DNA from: Dasyornis broadbenti
Lineage: Eukaryota > Chordata > Aves > Passeriformes > Dasyornithidae
Length of the DNA stretch: 64,000 nt
Reading direction: 5' to 3'
Assembly (NCBI GenBank): GCA_013397935.1
Contig: VZRN01004399.1
Location: 865,129 to 929,128, forward strand
Each line of letters begins with the position of its first letter. Position 1 is the stretch's first letter. The position numbers were made by a program, and so were the translations under genes. Below are positions 11,960-24,399 of the stretch, piece by piece. The notes under the pieces are model-generated. The model had not been told where the DNA came from and made no database searches. It was given only the letters and a program-made list of their open reading frames with translations.

Positions 11960-12019
11960 GCAGCCATGATCCTCATGGGTCCCTTCCAACTCAGCATCTT
12001 CTGTGACTCTATGATTCTG
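11960..12019 (+). mobile_element. CR1- or SINE-type 3' tail
   Basis: The plus-strand text 'catgatcctcatgggtccc', 'ttccaactcagcatc' and 'tctatgattctg' is the 3' end shared by some CR1 subfamilies and the TguSINE1-type SINE. The same ending is seen on the SINE at 47637-47768. No tRNA-like head is visible upstream, so which element it belongs to cannot be decided. Confidence 0.75.
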
Positions 12020-12024
12020 ATCCA

Positions 12025-12500
12025 CAGCCAATTACTGACCTGTCCTGTTAACACCCTTCTCACATGCTTTCCCCTCCCCAGCAGGATTGAGGAGAGCACC
12101 ACATGGGTCCCCAGGCCCTTGCCTACTGCCCACAGTGCTCTGTAATCATCTTTGTTATTGTCCAGGTTTCCCCTGGGAGTATTGTTTGTGCCCACATGGA
12201 ATAACAGGAGGAGACAGTGTCAGAGGACCAGGTGAGCTCTGGTAGTCCCTCTCCAACCCCTGGATCCTGGCCAATGCAAGCAGCGAGTCTCTAGAGATGT
12301 TTGATCAGGTTGTCAGGTGCCTCTGTTGCCCCAGAGCAGGGTAGAGGTGGGACTCGCTGTTTCTTTCTGATAGTCTTGCATGGTTTAAGGCTAAGTGGCC
12401 CAGGCCTTTTACCTGTAGTCACGTCTGTTTCCCCTTCACCTTCGGTGGAGGTGAATCCATTTAGCAGCTGCAAGCCCTTAGGTGAGGCAGAAGCCTTCAC
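12025..12500 (-). pseudogene. Remnant of an SGNH-hydrolase/esterase-like ORF (CR1 ORF1 type)
   Basis: On the minus strand two frames, separated by a stop and a frame change, read like the esterase-like ORF1 protein of CR1-group retrotransposons. The upstream frame (12500 to 12291) ends with SGATEAPDNLIKHL, comparable to the family's 'GTEAPICRP' stretch. The downstream frame (12195 to about 12025) has MGTNNTPRGNLDNNKDDYRA and THVVLSSILLGRGK, matching the GTND block and the 'VVFSSILP' strand of SGNH hydrolases. The block-III Asp is replaced (GTNN rather than GTND), and the catalytic His end is lost under the opposing tail at 11960-12019. Known of the family: CR1-like elements can carry an esterase domain in ORF1. 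Inference: this is a 5' fragment of such an element, detached from ORF2. An origin from another element that captured the same domain is possible. Confidence 0.68.
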
Positions 12501-14744
12501 CCTGATGCCAGAATTCCACTGGTTTCCACTCTTCCACTCTTCCCCTTCTCCAGAAATTTTGCTTACCTTCTAGTGGGGGATAGGCGCTGCCTGCTTCTCT
12601 GCTGCAGGATAGTGGAGGCAGTCAGCAGACACCAAAAGGAACTTTGGGGCTGTAATTCATCTGCCCAATGTTATATATTGGTTTTTTGACTGAGAGGACA
12701 TAGTCCCTCACAGTGCCTGGTTTTCTCCAGTGACTGCAAAGGTATTCCAGATGCAGAAGTGTCATACAAATAATTTTATTTTTTTTTTTCTGTGGTGTGT
12801 GTGACCTCAGGGAGTGCCTTATAAAATAGCTGCAAATTAGGCACAGTAAGAATTAAGTCACATTCCTACACGCACTATGAAAAACAACACAGGAAAAATG
12901 GAGATAATGAATGAACTCTGACCATATAATCTTACTGCTGGCTTTCAGTATTTGAAAAGCGTTTTGGTGACAATGTGCCAGCAGATTCTTATTTAAAAAA
13001 AAATGTTGGGTGATCTCTGCATTAAAAAATGTTGATGAATACAACACTAGGTGGCATTGTATAAATACATATAAAGTCTTGTGCTCTTTCTGTTTTCAAA
13101 AGAATTATAAGGTATGAAAATCTCATCGAAATGTGTGGGATTTGTTCACTAATTTTTGTTCTCTGGTCATTGTAGTCTAAGATTTAGCATTACTGGAATG
13201 CATGGAGTAGTCCAGTTTTAAGCTACGTTTTATGGTTTTATCTACTACTGAAAATCTACAGCTCACAATCTGTCTTTTATTTACATATGATATTTATTCC
13301 TGAACAACAGCGTCTTCTAGAATATAAATAAGAATAGATTCAACCCTCATGGCTACTTATTTTTTTGTGAGCAGCTTAGAGTTTGACTGGTTCAGTCCCA
13401 AGGTGGCCAATGAGTTTCTGTGAATCTCCATTCAGCATTCCTCCTCTGAAAGAGATTTCACCTCCTTGTGTTTATGAGCATTCGTGAGGTAGGTTGTGCC
13501 TCTAAGGGATCACATCAGCACTGTGTGATCACCCCGCTTTGTGTAAGTGAGACTGAGATACTGGTAATACTAAACAAGAGGATGTTGATAGGTCACACAC
13601 ATAACAGGGGGAAATGAACCTGCTTTGTAAATGGTGGGAGATTTTGGGGTGTCTGAAGTGTGAAATTACTCAGTCGGGTTATATCCATATTGGCAAAATT
13701 GGAGTGTGCAGAAAGATGCAATGCTTTAAAGGCAGCAGGTGAAACTTCTTCTTGAAAGTGGCAAAATTTCACAGGTCTCTTCTGAAATTGGAGTTGGGCT
13801 AGTGCCTAATAAAAGGGCAGGAAAACAAATCCTCTTCATTGCTCAGCCCTCCTGGGCAGATCTTAGGGAAAACCACCAATCCTGGGGAACATTATCTGTT
13901 CAACCGCTACAAAGAAATGGGCTCTGATGAACCCATGCAACACTGACTGGAGTCGACACACTGGAGTCTTCAACAGCCTGCTTAAAAGCTTTAAGGTAGG
14001 AAAGTTCTCATGCCTTTTCTGGGAAATCAGTATGACTGGACACGTCTCTGAAGTGCTGGCACTCTGACAGAGCGGCACAGCAAGCAGAAGGAATTAGAGG
14101 TGTGTGCAGTAGCAGGATTACAGCCTCTGTAGGATCACGGTGAGATATTTCACACAACTGGAGTGCTCTAAATGTTGGCTACAGGCTCCATGAGAAGGAG
14201 GCAAGGAGAGGGAACTGCTCTATGAGAGAGAGTATTGGGAACACATGAGGCTCTGCCTTGACATGAGTGATACACCATAAACCGAGATCTTAAGGGACAG
14301 GATTAGAAGGTAGTGTTTTTGCAAATTGCTGCTGCAGGTGATCTGATCAGGTGAAACTAGTTGAGATCTTGCTCAGAAAGCTGGAAGAAGTCTCACATTC
14401 ACAGGTCCTGACCTTCATGGGGAACTTTTAGTATCTTGATGTCTCCTGGAGGGACAATCAGCAGACAAAGGAGTTGTAGGTGTCCCAAGCAGACATCAGT
14501 GCACAACTCTGTCCAGCTGTGTCCAGTGCAGGGGGAAAAAAGTAAAAACGCAGGAATCGACTTCACCTTGCTTATCTGGGACAGCTCTTATTTTTACAGT
14601 AATGAGAAAGGTCAGCAGCAAACCTTGGTGATGAGAAAAACAGGATGGACGCCTTGGCAAGTCGTGCTCTTTCCGTTAAGTTTTTGTGTTCCTTTCACCC
14701 AGTGTCACTCCTGTCACCCAGTGTTACTTCAGATGTGCAAGAAG
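12501..14744. other. Non-coding AT-rich stretch
   Basis: No gene or RNA is recognised. The stretch holds short A/T runs and background-length open frames, for example plus 14436-14795 (119 codons), whose last part already enters the CR1 that follows. Confidence 0.5.
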
Positions 14745-15210
14745 TTGGATTTGCGTAACTACAGGCTGCTCAGCCTCACCTTGAGAAGGCAATAGTCCCG
14801 AAAATCATTTCAGAACACATTAAGTTTAAGAAGGTGATTGGGAGTAGTCAGCATAGGTTAAAGAAAGGGGAGTCTTGCCAGACCAAACCAAGAGCCTTCT
14901 AGAAAGACATGATGAGATCAATGCATGAGGAGAGACCACGGCTTTTGACACTGTTCCTGTAGCATCCACATAGGAAAACTAATGAAATATAAGGTAAATA
15001 AATAACCAGGGAGGTGGACTGGAAACTGACTGAACTGTGGGGGTGACAGCATTGTGAAAGCACCAGCATGAAGTCCATGGACATATTAAAAATCCAGCTG
15101 TACTTGGCCCCTAGCACCCTGCTCTTGATGACCCTGCTTTGTGCAGGGGCTCAGACTAAACAATCTCCGAGACATCCCTTCTCATCTCAAATATTCTGTG
15201 ATTTTGTGAA
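14745..15210 (+). mobile_element. CR1 LINE fragment with reverse-transcriptase part, internally deleted
   Basis: The segment encodes, in broken frames, the start of the CR1 reverse-transcriptase domain: LRNYRLLSLT (about 14748-14777), then a part reading roughly VIGSSQHRLKKGESCQT (about 14835-14881). Text near 15010-15065 (aactgactgaactgtgg) matches a later RT region. The sequence then jumps to the 3' UTR, ending 'aaatattctgtgattttgtg' near 15188-15207. The region between is missing, including the catalytic YxDD part and the ORF2 C-terminus. It derives from a longer insertion than the other CR1 copies here and is heavily decayed. Confidence 0.85.
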
Positions 15211-16748
15211 CAGCACCTTCTCTGCTGGCCTCACTTAGGGTTGAATCTGTAGTGCAAACCTCCAGTTTCATAAGCATCTGTAAAGATTTTGGGCAGGACA
15301 GAGTGATTCTGCAGGACTGCCTCCACACTGCTGTCCCGTTACTCAGGGAGAGAAGTGGCAGATGCGTGCATTCTCATTTTGGGAAAAAAGGCTGATAATG
15401 GTCAGAGCTGCATTTATAGCTATAGGCTGGCATATAAATACTTGGTACTGCTGGAGTGCGTAAGAAGGAAAAAAAATGGCTTTAGGAATTGAATACACTT
15501 CTGATACTTAGAATGAAACTTCTTATACTGGAGAGATTTCACACAAAAAATATTTTAAGGTTTCGTGGCTAACACAACAGTATGGCCAATAACTGAGCTT
15601 CCATGCCTCGTTAGTAGTACTGCTGCTAAACATGGGAAATTTATTTGTCTTTACGCTCTTAAAGCAGCAGGTTTCCTGGGACTCATCCCACTGTAGATTC
15701 ATGCAACCTAAACAAACAAATATGTGGATTGCGGCTAGAAATTTGCAATGTGCTAGGAGAAAACCATCCTTTCTTACTCTGAAGGACTACAGAGGCAGAC
15801 CCAGCTATCTTGATGGTCCTGCTCACATGGGAGGAGGTTTACATGGGCAATGCAAAACCAAAAGTGATATTCTAGAAATTTTTAGGGATTAGAACTGGTT
15901 GAAGTTATTTCTTTTAAAATAAGAGTTCTTTTTCTCATGGTCAATTTTGTTACCTTTCAAATACATGTTCCAAAATTAAAGAAAAATATTAATTAAAAAA
16001 AAAAAGAAATGATGATCTGTATCAGTGGTGTAACTCACAGTTGTGTGAGATTGTTTTAGTTAAGTTTTAAACAAAGCAAACTCTTTAAAGCAATTTAATG
16101 GTTTTAGAAAAGTTGCTCTGATAGACGGTGATTTACAGTGTGTTTTTTCACAAGAGGAAAATAAAGAAACCAAAATATTTTTTAAAATCTAGTTAAGCTG
16201 AACCCTGTAAAACAGTCTAATTATTTTTAATTGTTTTGCTTTAAAAGCTTAATTCAGTCTTATACTCTCTGGAGGAAAATTGAATGCTGCAAGGATGAAC
16301 AGATATTAGCAGTTGAACTGGCCAAGGAAAAGTTTCCTGCATTTGCCTGTCCTCTCCTAATGCATTTTTGGCCAATACAGCCTGTTTTGCTGTGTTAATG
16401 GATTATTGTTCCTATTTCATAGGAGACAGCGGGGATATGAGAGAGCGTTGAGATCATGGGGCAACAGAAGTCATAGAAGTATATTAGCACAAAGACCAAT
16501 TATTTCTGTCTTTCATAGCCAGAGTGTAGTGCAACATCTGTTCTTTGCAACTGTGGAAAGTATTTGGTCAACCTGCAAGTCAGTGATTTGTACATTGTAC
16601 TGACAAGAACCAGCGTCACATGATGTCAGACATATGGAAGGTGACTGCTGGGTTGAATGCTAATCTGAGTTGCAGAGCTGAGCCAAAAATTCACAGTAAA
16701 TCATTTATATGGCAAATTTGGATTCCTTTCTGCCTGTGGGATATTCTT

Positions 16749-16801
<53 letters not shown>

Positions 16802-17637
16802 TCTTAAGCTGTTGTCTTTAACTGCAGTAACTGATTCCTTTCTTAGAAAAGGAAACCTCCTGGGGCTGTTTTGAGCAGACATCTACATATTGCCTGCTCA
16901 TAAAGCAAAATAATAATAATTCATGGATGCTCATGGATAGTTTTCTTTTCCTCAGTTTACTTTGAAATAGGGCTATTACATGGTAACAAGCTTAGTACCT
17001 TTAAAAAAAAAAAATTTCAGAACTAATTCCTGAAATAGCTTGTCAGTAATGTTTTCAGGGATTGCTTTTTCTCTTGCAGTTGTCACATTGCTGCAAGGGC
17101 ATAGAAACAGCTTGTCTGGCCTTTGGTATGACTGAAGAGCAGAGAAAGAAAGGTGCAGGGCAAAAACCTCCCAAACCACAGCTGGTACTTGAGGAACAGG
17201 GCCCTTGCACAAACCTGCAGACCTCCCAGCCCTTTTCCCCCCTTCTAACATTTTTGCTCCCCAGGAATTATTTGCTCCCCAGGAGCGAATTTCTGCTAAC
17301 CTTGAACTGAGTCAAGATACTGAGGCAGTAACTGCTGCTGGGGTAGAAACTCTGGCAAGGAGAGTGCTCTACTACATTTTTAAACCATTCTTTTCAAATG
17401 AATTTCCTTTGGCACATAGAGGACAAATTTACCAGCCTTGTTTTCAGGGTTGATGATAGAATTTTTCACTCAATTTCTGATGAGGGAATCTGGGCCTTTC
17501 AAGTAGCCCTCATGGTCCCAGATCTCTCACCGTCATGTTTCCTCCTGGCTTTAACATGCAAGACACTTACCATGAATAGATAACAAGCAACTTTCTGATG
17601 AGATAGTTGTAAAAATGCTATAAATCTTACCTAGGCT
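15211..17637. other. Non-coding AT-rich stretch
   Basis: No gene is recognised. Besides the long T run at 16751-16796 there are short A runs (near 15993 and 17002) and background open frames. The frames at 16620-16874 (plus) and 16691-16882 (minus) exist only because the T run is open in both directions. Confidence 0.5.
16751..16796. repeat. Poly-T run, 46 bases
   Basis: An uninterrupted run of 46 T. Read on the other strand it is poly-A, so it could be the tail of a retroposed RNA, but no recognisable element body or flanking duplication is visible. Confidence 0.97.
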
Positions 17638-17715
17638 TGTATTGGTTTTGCCTGGGATAGAGTTAATTTTCTTCGTAGTAGCTGGTATAGGGCTGTGGTT
17701 TGGATTTGTGCTGAA
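17638..17715 (+). mobile_element. Endogenous-retrovirus LTR fragment (U3 start)
   Basis: It starts with TG at 17638 and continues 'attggttttgcctgggatag', 'agttaattttcttcg', 'tagtagctggtatagggctg' and 'tggatttgtgctgaaaatag'. This is the 5' part (U3) of a widespread avian LTR family. The similarity fades after about 17715. Decayed LTR sequence may continue towards 17900, but I cannot support it. No internal viral genes are adjacent. Confidence 0.82.
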
Positions 17716-20470
17716 AATAGCTGGTTGACTGCAAATGCTTTTGAAGCTTTCCTTCATGTGCACAGCACTGAAATCTGTTTTCTTCTGTGAATATCAGTTA
17801 AGGGAACAGGAGTGTGTGAGTTTTCAGAGGGGATGATACAAGATGAGAACGGGAGCTGCACAAGGGTTATGTCTGGCCAGATCCATTGGATATCATGGAG
17901 CACTGCAAATCCATAAACACATCTCTGATCTTTTCTGCAGCCAGTTTCTAGTTCGTCAGATAAAACTAAAGTTGCTGATCATCTGGGGTATATTTTCATT
18001 TTGATGTTTTAATTTTTGGACCAAATCACCAGTTGTCAGTAGAGCCATTTGTGTGTGTGTGTGTTTGAATAAAGAGTAGTAATATTTTAGTCATTGAAAG
18101 TACCACTCTTCAAATTAAACAGCAAGTCCTCTTTAACATGCAGTGAGAATGTGTTTGACACTTGTACCATGCTAAATAGAGCCTTCTCAGGACCTTCTGT
18201 GGGTTGTATGAAATGCAAGTGCCCACAGAAATTTGTGTACGGTGCTGAGCTCCCCGCAGCAGCCCAGGCCATGTGGTGCATTGCAGCAGGCTCGTGTTCT
18301 GCTTAGGTTCTGCCAGCACATTTGTCCTGATTTCTGGGTGATATTAGTCCTCTCAGCAGGCTGGCACAGACACAGTTTCCTCTCCCCCAAGATCAGCATG
18401 GTAGATCCCAAAGAACCATTCCTGGCATTGTACACCCTCTGCTCATAGCTAGTTCTGCTTCTGGATTTATTTTTCATGTGCTGGAGTAAAGTGGAATACA
18501 AGAGAGTGTCTGAAAGCATCCAACTGTAGCTCAAGGGCTACCTACCACCCCTTGAGTAGCAGCAGCTTTGACAGCACTGTCACACTGTGCCGACTTTTAC
18601 ATGGTGCTTCCCAGCTGGGATCTTCTGTGCGTGATTTTGACCAGTGAAGGGCATTTGTGGCTGTAGAGAAGATGCCCCTCTGTACTGCTCAATCACCATG
18701 TCACAAGTACAACCGATGTCTATCTCATCTTAAAACTGCCTCTTCACCTGGATTTCTGTGCAAGATAGCTCACTGCTTGGAGATCCACTCAAAGCCCCCC
18801 AAATTCCATGCCTTCCTTTTGTTGGGAGGAATGGCAGAAGAAGAGTGATGTTCTTGGTTGTCCAATACAGTAACAGCAAAACCATCTGAGTCCCTGGCTG
18901 GGCAGAACTTGGCCTAAATTTTGACAAAAAGATGAGTCACCTCCCTTGTTGATGCTGTGAGGTCACTTCCTGAAGAGTTGTTCCTGTTTCATGTGCAGCC
19001 CATCAGGCTGATCTGGCCATAGCTCAGCTGACATAAGAGCGCTTAGCCCACCATCCCGATGACCAGTCCTCCTTCACCTCCTCCTGAGTTCTGCTGATGT
19101 AGTTGTCCTGAGCTTCAGGCTGCCAAAATGTCCCCTTGAAAGATCCGAACAAGCAAAACGCACTAGAAAGTCATAGATGCTAAGCTGGATACAAGCACAC
19201 TTTTTTGCTAGGGGTTATGGAAGGATAATAACTGGCATCAGAGGTAGTGGGAGGGAGAGGTGGGGGCAAGTGGCCAGGGACATGCTGGGTCTGTAATCTC
19301 TTAAGCCATGGCAGCACAGCATGTCTGGCCATGCCATCATGTGAGTGAGTGGACTCAGACAGAGGGGACCCTAGGGAGCAGGAGTTTAATTCTGATCCCT
19401 GGATCCAGACATGACTTGAAGGGTGGATGCCTGCTGCAGCTGACCTGCCTATCTTATCTCTGCTACTGCACTGGTGTTTGATTGATTCATCACTGTTTTG
19501 TGCTTTTATATAATTAATTTTTCTTGGCATTTGAATACCCTTTTATTCCAGCCCCTCAGCTAATGTTCAGCTTCCCACAGACACATTAGCAGTGTGCTCT
19601 AATAGCAGATAAGTGGTGTGGTAAATACCCTGGGGTCTCATTACCATTCACGAAGTTACTGTTTGAGAAACACGGTTCCAAATGTGCTGGTGAATGAAAA
19701 TAATTAGTCATAGCCCATTATGAACAACTGCTCTGCTGTGCCCTCTGTGTGCACTCCACAACAAGTGTGTGAGTACTACCCACTGCTGGGCGTCCTTCTT
19801 CACCCACCTGTGGCTTGAGCTGCTGGTCTCTCACCAAGCCCTTTTCTCCTCCTTGGTTCTTGCCTCATTTATGGCCATCGCTGCTCTGCTGGCTTGGTGA
19901 TCCTTCATCTCACAAAGCTCTACTGATGGGAGCTGTTCCTGCCAGGAGCCACATTTCCTTGGTGTTCCTGAGCACTGAATTCTCGCTGGTGGAGTTTTTC
20001 TCCTATAGCAGACTCCACAGACATTATGGATAGAATATGACCCAGAGAGAAGATTAAAGTTCCTCTCTCCGTTGGTTTCACAGACCTGTTGTGCTGACCT
20101 TTGAGGTTATCCAACTTTTGTGTTGGAGCTTAGACCTTGGAGTACATTTTTTTGGGAAAAAAAATATATACAGGAATGTTTTAACTTTCCCATCAAATAA
20201 TTTTATGGGGAACATGTTACATAAATGTCATTTCCACAGCTGTTGCTGCCCTGGAAGATTATGGTAGTTCTCTCAGTCATTATTAATTTCTCAAGCATTT
20301 AATCAACCCTGTGCAAAGAGGCCTGTGAACACTCCTCTACTCTGCATCTGTTGATTTTGCAGTGTGACAACCTGGGTTGTTAAATAGCTGTGGCTCTATG
20401 GAGAGCAAATCAAATCAAGGCTCAGCAAGCCTTGTTTTTACAGTAAACAGAAAGGACCTATTTCTTCTTG
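17716..20470. other. Non-coding stretch
   Basis: No gene is recognised. It contains a short GT run near 18050-18064 and overlapping 60 to 116-codon open frames on both strands at 18094-18534 and 19180-19530, none with a recognisable domain. Confidence 0.5.
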
Positions 20471-20480
20471 TTTTTTTTTT

Positions 20481-20524
<44 letters not shown>
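20471..20524. repeat. Poly-T run (10 T, G, 43 T)
   Basis: Two T runs separated by one G at 20481. A 96-codon plus frame crosses it and begins with a Phe stretch encoded by the run, so it is an artefact. Confidence 0.97.
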
Positions 20525-20526
<2 letters not shown>

Positions 20527-22663
20527 CTTTAATTCCTTCCCTGTCTTGCTGCTTGGGAGTGGCACTTGGAATGTCCTTTGTTGCTTCATTTGGGCAACTC
20601 ATTTGGTCTTTACTTCTGGAGATTGGTTTCCACTTACTTCTTGTAAAGAAAGAAAAATGCTGACCGTAGGGCTGGGTCGTGGCAGCCCTAAGAAGGTGCG
20701 GTCTCGCTCGGGTCTCTATATATTCTCAGTAGAGGGTGGTTTCTCTCCTCAAAGCTGATACATTTCTCAGGTGGTCTGCAATCAAGGGGTCTCAAGGTCT
20801 GGTACGGCATCTGAACTGAGCAGGAAGGTCCTTGCTGTGGCAGTCATTGGGAGATCTGAAGGCATCCATGTGGCCTTTGGGCTGGTCTCCTTTGAGTAGG
20901 AGCTGTTTTCTCCACCTTGCTTGTGGTGAGATGGGTGAGCTCAAGGCTCATGCAGTGCTGAGGTCCTCACCTCAAAGCTCAGCTCTGTGTGGCAGGTGGT
21001 TACGTTATTCAACTGGAATGCAGTGTAGTTGCTTGGTTTCTAGGTCAGCTTGCTGAGCCTCTTACTTTCCCCCTATTCCTGCTATTCTTGGCTAAAAAGC
21101 CCTATCCCCCTGTTCCCTCGTTTTCTCTATTTACAATTACAGTTTGGAGGAGTGTAATAAAAACTTTAAAAGAACTTTTATAATACTGTAACTGTCAGAG
21201 GCTACAGTGCAATATATTTTAAGGCTTAAGGGATAAACACAATTGTGTTTAGAATTAATTGGATAGCAGAAAGAATAGTTCAGTGTTTTCCAAATAATGA
21301 TGCCAAGATTGGCTTAAAAATTATTTGTATTTGTGAACACTGGAAAAGCTGCTTTGTATAGTTGAAAAGATTTAAAAGTCCTGAAAGTTTTGTGGATTTT
21401 TGCATGAATAATTCATCCAGAAAGTAACCCAGAAAAGTGTTCGTAGCCTAATATTCATTAGCTTCTGTTGTCACTCTCAGAGTGGAGACAATACTTTATA
21501 ATTTTGTAGTTACTGACACATAGAAAAATAATGAATAATCACATTGGCCATTGGGAAAGAGCCCAGGATTTTACTGTACAAGTGCTCAAACAAGTGCTCT
21601 TCCAAAGAAAGAATCAATTTTTATGAAAAAAGTGAATTGATGGAAAAATACAGAAGAACCGCTTTTGTAATGGATATTACTCTACAACTAATTTGACTGG
21701 TTCTATTTATAAAACAGATACAGCTGTGGAAAAGCTTTATGAAGAAGGCCATAAACATGCAGCTTTCATTCACTTTTAACCCTGAATGGGGAATGTGTTC
21801 TTCTTCCTATTGCCAGACCTGTGTATAATTTATGTTTTTGTGTGGAAACCACGTAAAGCTGAATGAAGGCTTCATCCAGTTGTAACACAAAGCCGGGAGA
21901 GTTTTGTGGTTTTGGCTGGAGCTTTATTTTATAATTTGATTTTAATACAAGTAAAACCAACCTTCTTGGCTGGAGATGGGATCTCAATTACTTTCTCCCC
22001 AAATAAAAAATATGTGTTCTGGGAAGCTGGCGAGCCTTAACCTCACCTGCAGATCCATGAGCAACATGGCCTTGCCTTCACCAGGTACAAAACCCTCCCT
22101 CCCCTCAGTGTATCACCACTGAGTAAGTATTTAAGGTTTTTTTTTTTTTTTTTTAATTTCCATTCTCTTGGGCTGGACCGATTTCAGAATTATTTTAATG
22201 CCGTTTTCCCTCTTCAGAGAATGGAAACCAAGTGGTTTGTCACTTTCTTTGCAGTCAGGTTTGCTTTCAGATGTCTGTGTTTTGGATTAAAACCACTGAA
22301 GAAGGATGTTTCTTTTCAGTGTTTCTCAGAGAGATTTAATTGCAGGAATTCATGTAAACTTATGTTAATATTACCTTTGGCAGAAATGCTGCTCCCTTTT
22401 GATAAATACAGTCTAAAATGACGGAGCTGGAAGAAAATTATTCTTCTGTTTCTGTCAGGCTGCTGTGTGTGAAGGGAGATTTCACAGATAAGAAGTCCCC
22501 TAATGATCTGCCATGGTGTCTGGTAAGATAAAATTTAAGAGGAATTTTAGCATAATGGAGAACAATCTATTATTACTGTAACTCACTCTTCTATGGCTCC
22601 AAGCAGCTGATGGTTGTCTGACAATTTTTTCTCGAAAATTCAAAATCCAAATGATGTTCTGAT
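20525..22663. other. Non-coding AT-rich stretch
   Basis: No gene or known transposable element is recognised. A T run lies at about 22138-22154. Open frames are at background length. Confidence 0.5.
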
Positions 22664-22788
22664 TTATATATATATGTATATACATACACACATATATATA
22701 CACACATACACATTTACACATATAGATATATACATTTACTTATATCTATATGTGTATATATGTGTGTGTGTGTGTATAAAATATATAT
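22664..22788. repeat. TA/CA/TG-rich dinucleotide repeat, partly self-complementary
   Basis: About 125 bp of mixed (TA), (CA) and (TG) repeats. CA-type runs on the left (22684-22725) are followed by TG-type runs on the right (22750-22776), with TA blocks at both ends. The left half can therefore pair with the right half. Confidence 0.93.
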
Positions 22789-24399
22789 CCCAAAGCAGAA
22801 AATCTTTTTAGCATCCCTGTTAGTTACTTTGAATTAGATTCATTGAATTCACTCACCAAAGAAAGTTATTCCAGTGTCACACGAGTGGAAGCATCAGCAG
22901 AGTCGGCCACTGCTAAAAAATTCTCCTTCTTAACACTTGCAGCATGGACACAGTTTGTCTTTCAGACCCAAGTGATTGCGTGGATGAGTGAAGGATCCTC
23001 TTGATATTCTGTGCCCACACGAAAACTTTAGATGCAAACAGATATGGGCTCCTTGCTGCCAGTGTTCTTCCCTATCTGTTTGCAGTCAGGGCAAAGCTGA
23101 GTAAGACCTTAATTCTTTGGGAACTTGGCAGACTTTATAAATAAGATGAAAAATGATGTTTGAAGGGAGCTGAGATTTCATTGCTGCTGGCTGAGCAGAA
23201 TGGATGGCTGCTGAACACTTTTCAGTATTCTCTGGGAATAAACCAGCTGGATTTTAAGGGCAGCAGGCAGAGTGTCAGTGAAGCAGATCACTTAGGAGAG
23301 CTTATTGCTTGTTCTGCCCTTTGTGAAAGTTTTAGGTATTTAAGCCTAAATTTTCTTGTGCAAAACTGGCCTTGCCCTGTAAAATTTTGCATCCAATCCA
23401 CCGTGATTGACAAGGTACATGTATATGTTAGAGATGGGAGCCCAGAGGCATAAACACCAGAGTTCTCCAAGATCCTGTAGACGTTTTCTTTTGTTTCAGT
23501 CCAACTGTTTTCAGTTACCTTCCTAGAGCTGAGCAAAAAAGATCTTTAACCTTACAAAAATAATGTATATAGGTTTTCTCAGGACAAAATAGTAGCTGTT
23601 ATGATAAAGAAAGGTCTATGCACTCTTAATTCAATTTAAAATGAAAATACTAAGACCATTTCTATGATGGCTGCCCTTCAGCATACATTTAGTCAGCTTG
23701 AATTCTGATTACAGACAGTGCTGAAACCTGGCTTGTGACCTGCACTAAGCAAGTTTCATTCGAAGAGATTTGGACACTGCTCAGATAAAACTAGATGCAC
23801 TTTTAGCTAAAAATAAGGAAGAAATGGAAAAGCAAAAACCTCTTGCAGGCAAATGTAATTGTTGTGTTTTAAAATTATTTCTTTTTTAGCTCACCAAATT
23901 ATTTCAGACAGAACAATGAGTGACGAATAAATTCTTAAATTAGCTGGGTCTGGGCTACGTTGCATTGTTTGGGAAGTCTTGCAGTGTCCACACGTGGCAT
24001 AGGGTATTCATCCTCAAAGTCATCAACATTTGTCTCTTTGGCTCTGTCAGATTTGCTGTGCGTCATGCTGGGGGCAGCCAGAGGACATGTGGAGACCAGA
24101 GCAATGATTCCTTGAGGGCTCAATTTATGCCAAATGGTGAGCACACTTTTCCCATGCAAATTGCAAAAGACAGTTCCTGTATTGGACTCGAGGAGTATTG
24201 GTGTTATCAACAGTGCATTATTCCCCAGGCATCCACGTCTCATCTCAGTGAGTGCATGGCTGCCTCTCAGCATCATTGCAGACCCTCTTGGTGTCCTTAA
24301 GGACATTCTTAGTTCTGTTCTCTTTTCCAGCTTGCCAAAAGCACTCCTCTTCTGTCAAAACCCTGTTCTTCACCCCATGTGTCTTAGAATCCAAAACAC
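22789..24399. other. Non-coding stretch
   Basis: No gene or repeat is recognised. Overlapping plus and minus open frames at 23935-24409 (91 to 123 codons) have no domain signature. Confidence 0.5.

Noticed and set aside
16620..16882. Plus and minus frames across the 46-T run
   Set aside because: Poly-Phe and poly-Lys translations of the T run.
17062..17310. Exon behind 'tttttctcttgcag' at 17065-17080
   Set aside because: The acceptor is good, but no convincing donor or recognisable peptide follows.
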